Positions 63,957 to 64,000 of a stretch of 64,000 nucleotides of DNA are shown one piece after another (the stretch's first letter is position 1; each line of letters opens with the position of its first letter). The translations under genes were made by a program, and so were the position numbers. The DNA is from an uncultured Paraburkholderia sp. GTDB lineage: Bacteria > Pseudomonadota > Gammaproteobacteria > Burkholderiales > Burkholderiaceae. The stretch spans positions 1 through 64,000 of the forward strand of contig CALNWS010000002.1 in NCBI GenBank assembly GCA_940747215.1. The letters run 5' to 3'. A model generated the notes under the pieces. The model saw only the letters and a list, made by a program, of their open reading frames with translations, made no database searches and was not told where the DNA came from.

Positions 63957-64000
63957 GAGCCTGGCACCGTCATGTTGAATGCCTGCGACGCGCACGCGCC

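Overview
The window looks like a chromosomal segment of a Burkholderia sensu lato bacterium (Burkholderia, Paraburkholderia or Caballeronia). It is GC-rich, and its gene families are typical of that group: OmpC-type Burkholderia porins, FabV, darcynin, MocR, BKACE and AAHS/MHS transporters. Its dominant feature is decay. Of roughly 55 recognisable genes only about a dozen are intact. The rest carry frameshifts, nonsense codons, internal deletions or truncated ends. This is the pattern of a lineage in early genome reduction, as known for leaf-nodule Burkholderia symbionts of plants; that lifestyle is an inference. No rRNA, tRNA, CRISPR array or complete insertion sequence was seen. A fragment of an IS21-type transposase lies at the left edge.

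Layout. 1-5.2 kb: an inversion of about 3.1 kb split a bifunctional penicillin-binding protein; its 3' end lies on the + strand at 0.2-0.85 kb and its 5' part on the - strand at 3.4-5.2 kb, with a dead MFS transporter and half a GH15 hydrolase between. 5.4-11 kb: intact fabV, then decayed TetR/darcynin, GST and tam loci and a LysR gene with two compensating frameshifts. 11-14 kb: a dead porin and an amino-acid permease. 14.5-20.2 kb: a decayed aromatic-amine module (AraC regulator, copper amine oxidase, membrane protein, aldehyde dehydrogenase). 20.3-25 kb: LysR, GMC oxidoreductase, enoyl-CoA hydratase, MarR and an intact SDR. 25-27.4 kb: remains of a DHA2/outer-membrane-factor efflux system. 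28.2-30.7 kb: a consensus sigma-54 promoter, an array of four dyads and a broken sigma-54 activator with a TPR-like tail. 31-35 kb: an intact CDF metal transporter and small proteins.

35.6-40.5 kb: a gallate / protocatechuate 4,5-cleavage operon (gallate dioxygenase, transporter, oxalomesaconate hydratase, CHA aldolase, ModA-like protein), mostly inactivated. 40.6-41.8 kb: an auxiliary tryptophanyl-tRNA synthetase pseudogene preceded by a complete-looking Trp-Trp leader-peptide attenuator, the most interesting regulatory element here. 41.9-43.2 kb: an intact carboxylesterase, a MAPEG remnant and an HxlR remnant. 43.5-49.3 kb: two tandem two-partner-secretion exoproteins and their TpsB transporter, all dead, the last fused by deletion to an MFS remnant. 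50.6-53.1 kb: a sirtuin pseudogene, an intact PPC protein, a truncated MocR and an intact CMD-family protein. 53-64 kb: broken GGDEF, phosphoesterase, BKACE, phosphotriesterase-like, TetR, porin, MHS transporter, aminotransferase, RpiR, branched-chain ABC permease and DUF1185 genes.

Across the window, inferred nonsense mutations are mostly TGG or CAG/CAA turned into stops (C:G to T:A transitions). Exact tandem duplications of 8-20 bp occur repeatedly. Both point to the mutational processes driving the decay. What survives is biased toward lipid synthesis (fabV), metal transport and small general-purpose proteins, whereas catabolic, efflux, adhesion and regulatory genes have been lost.
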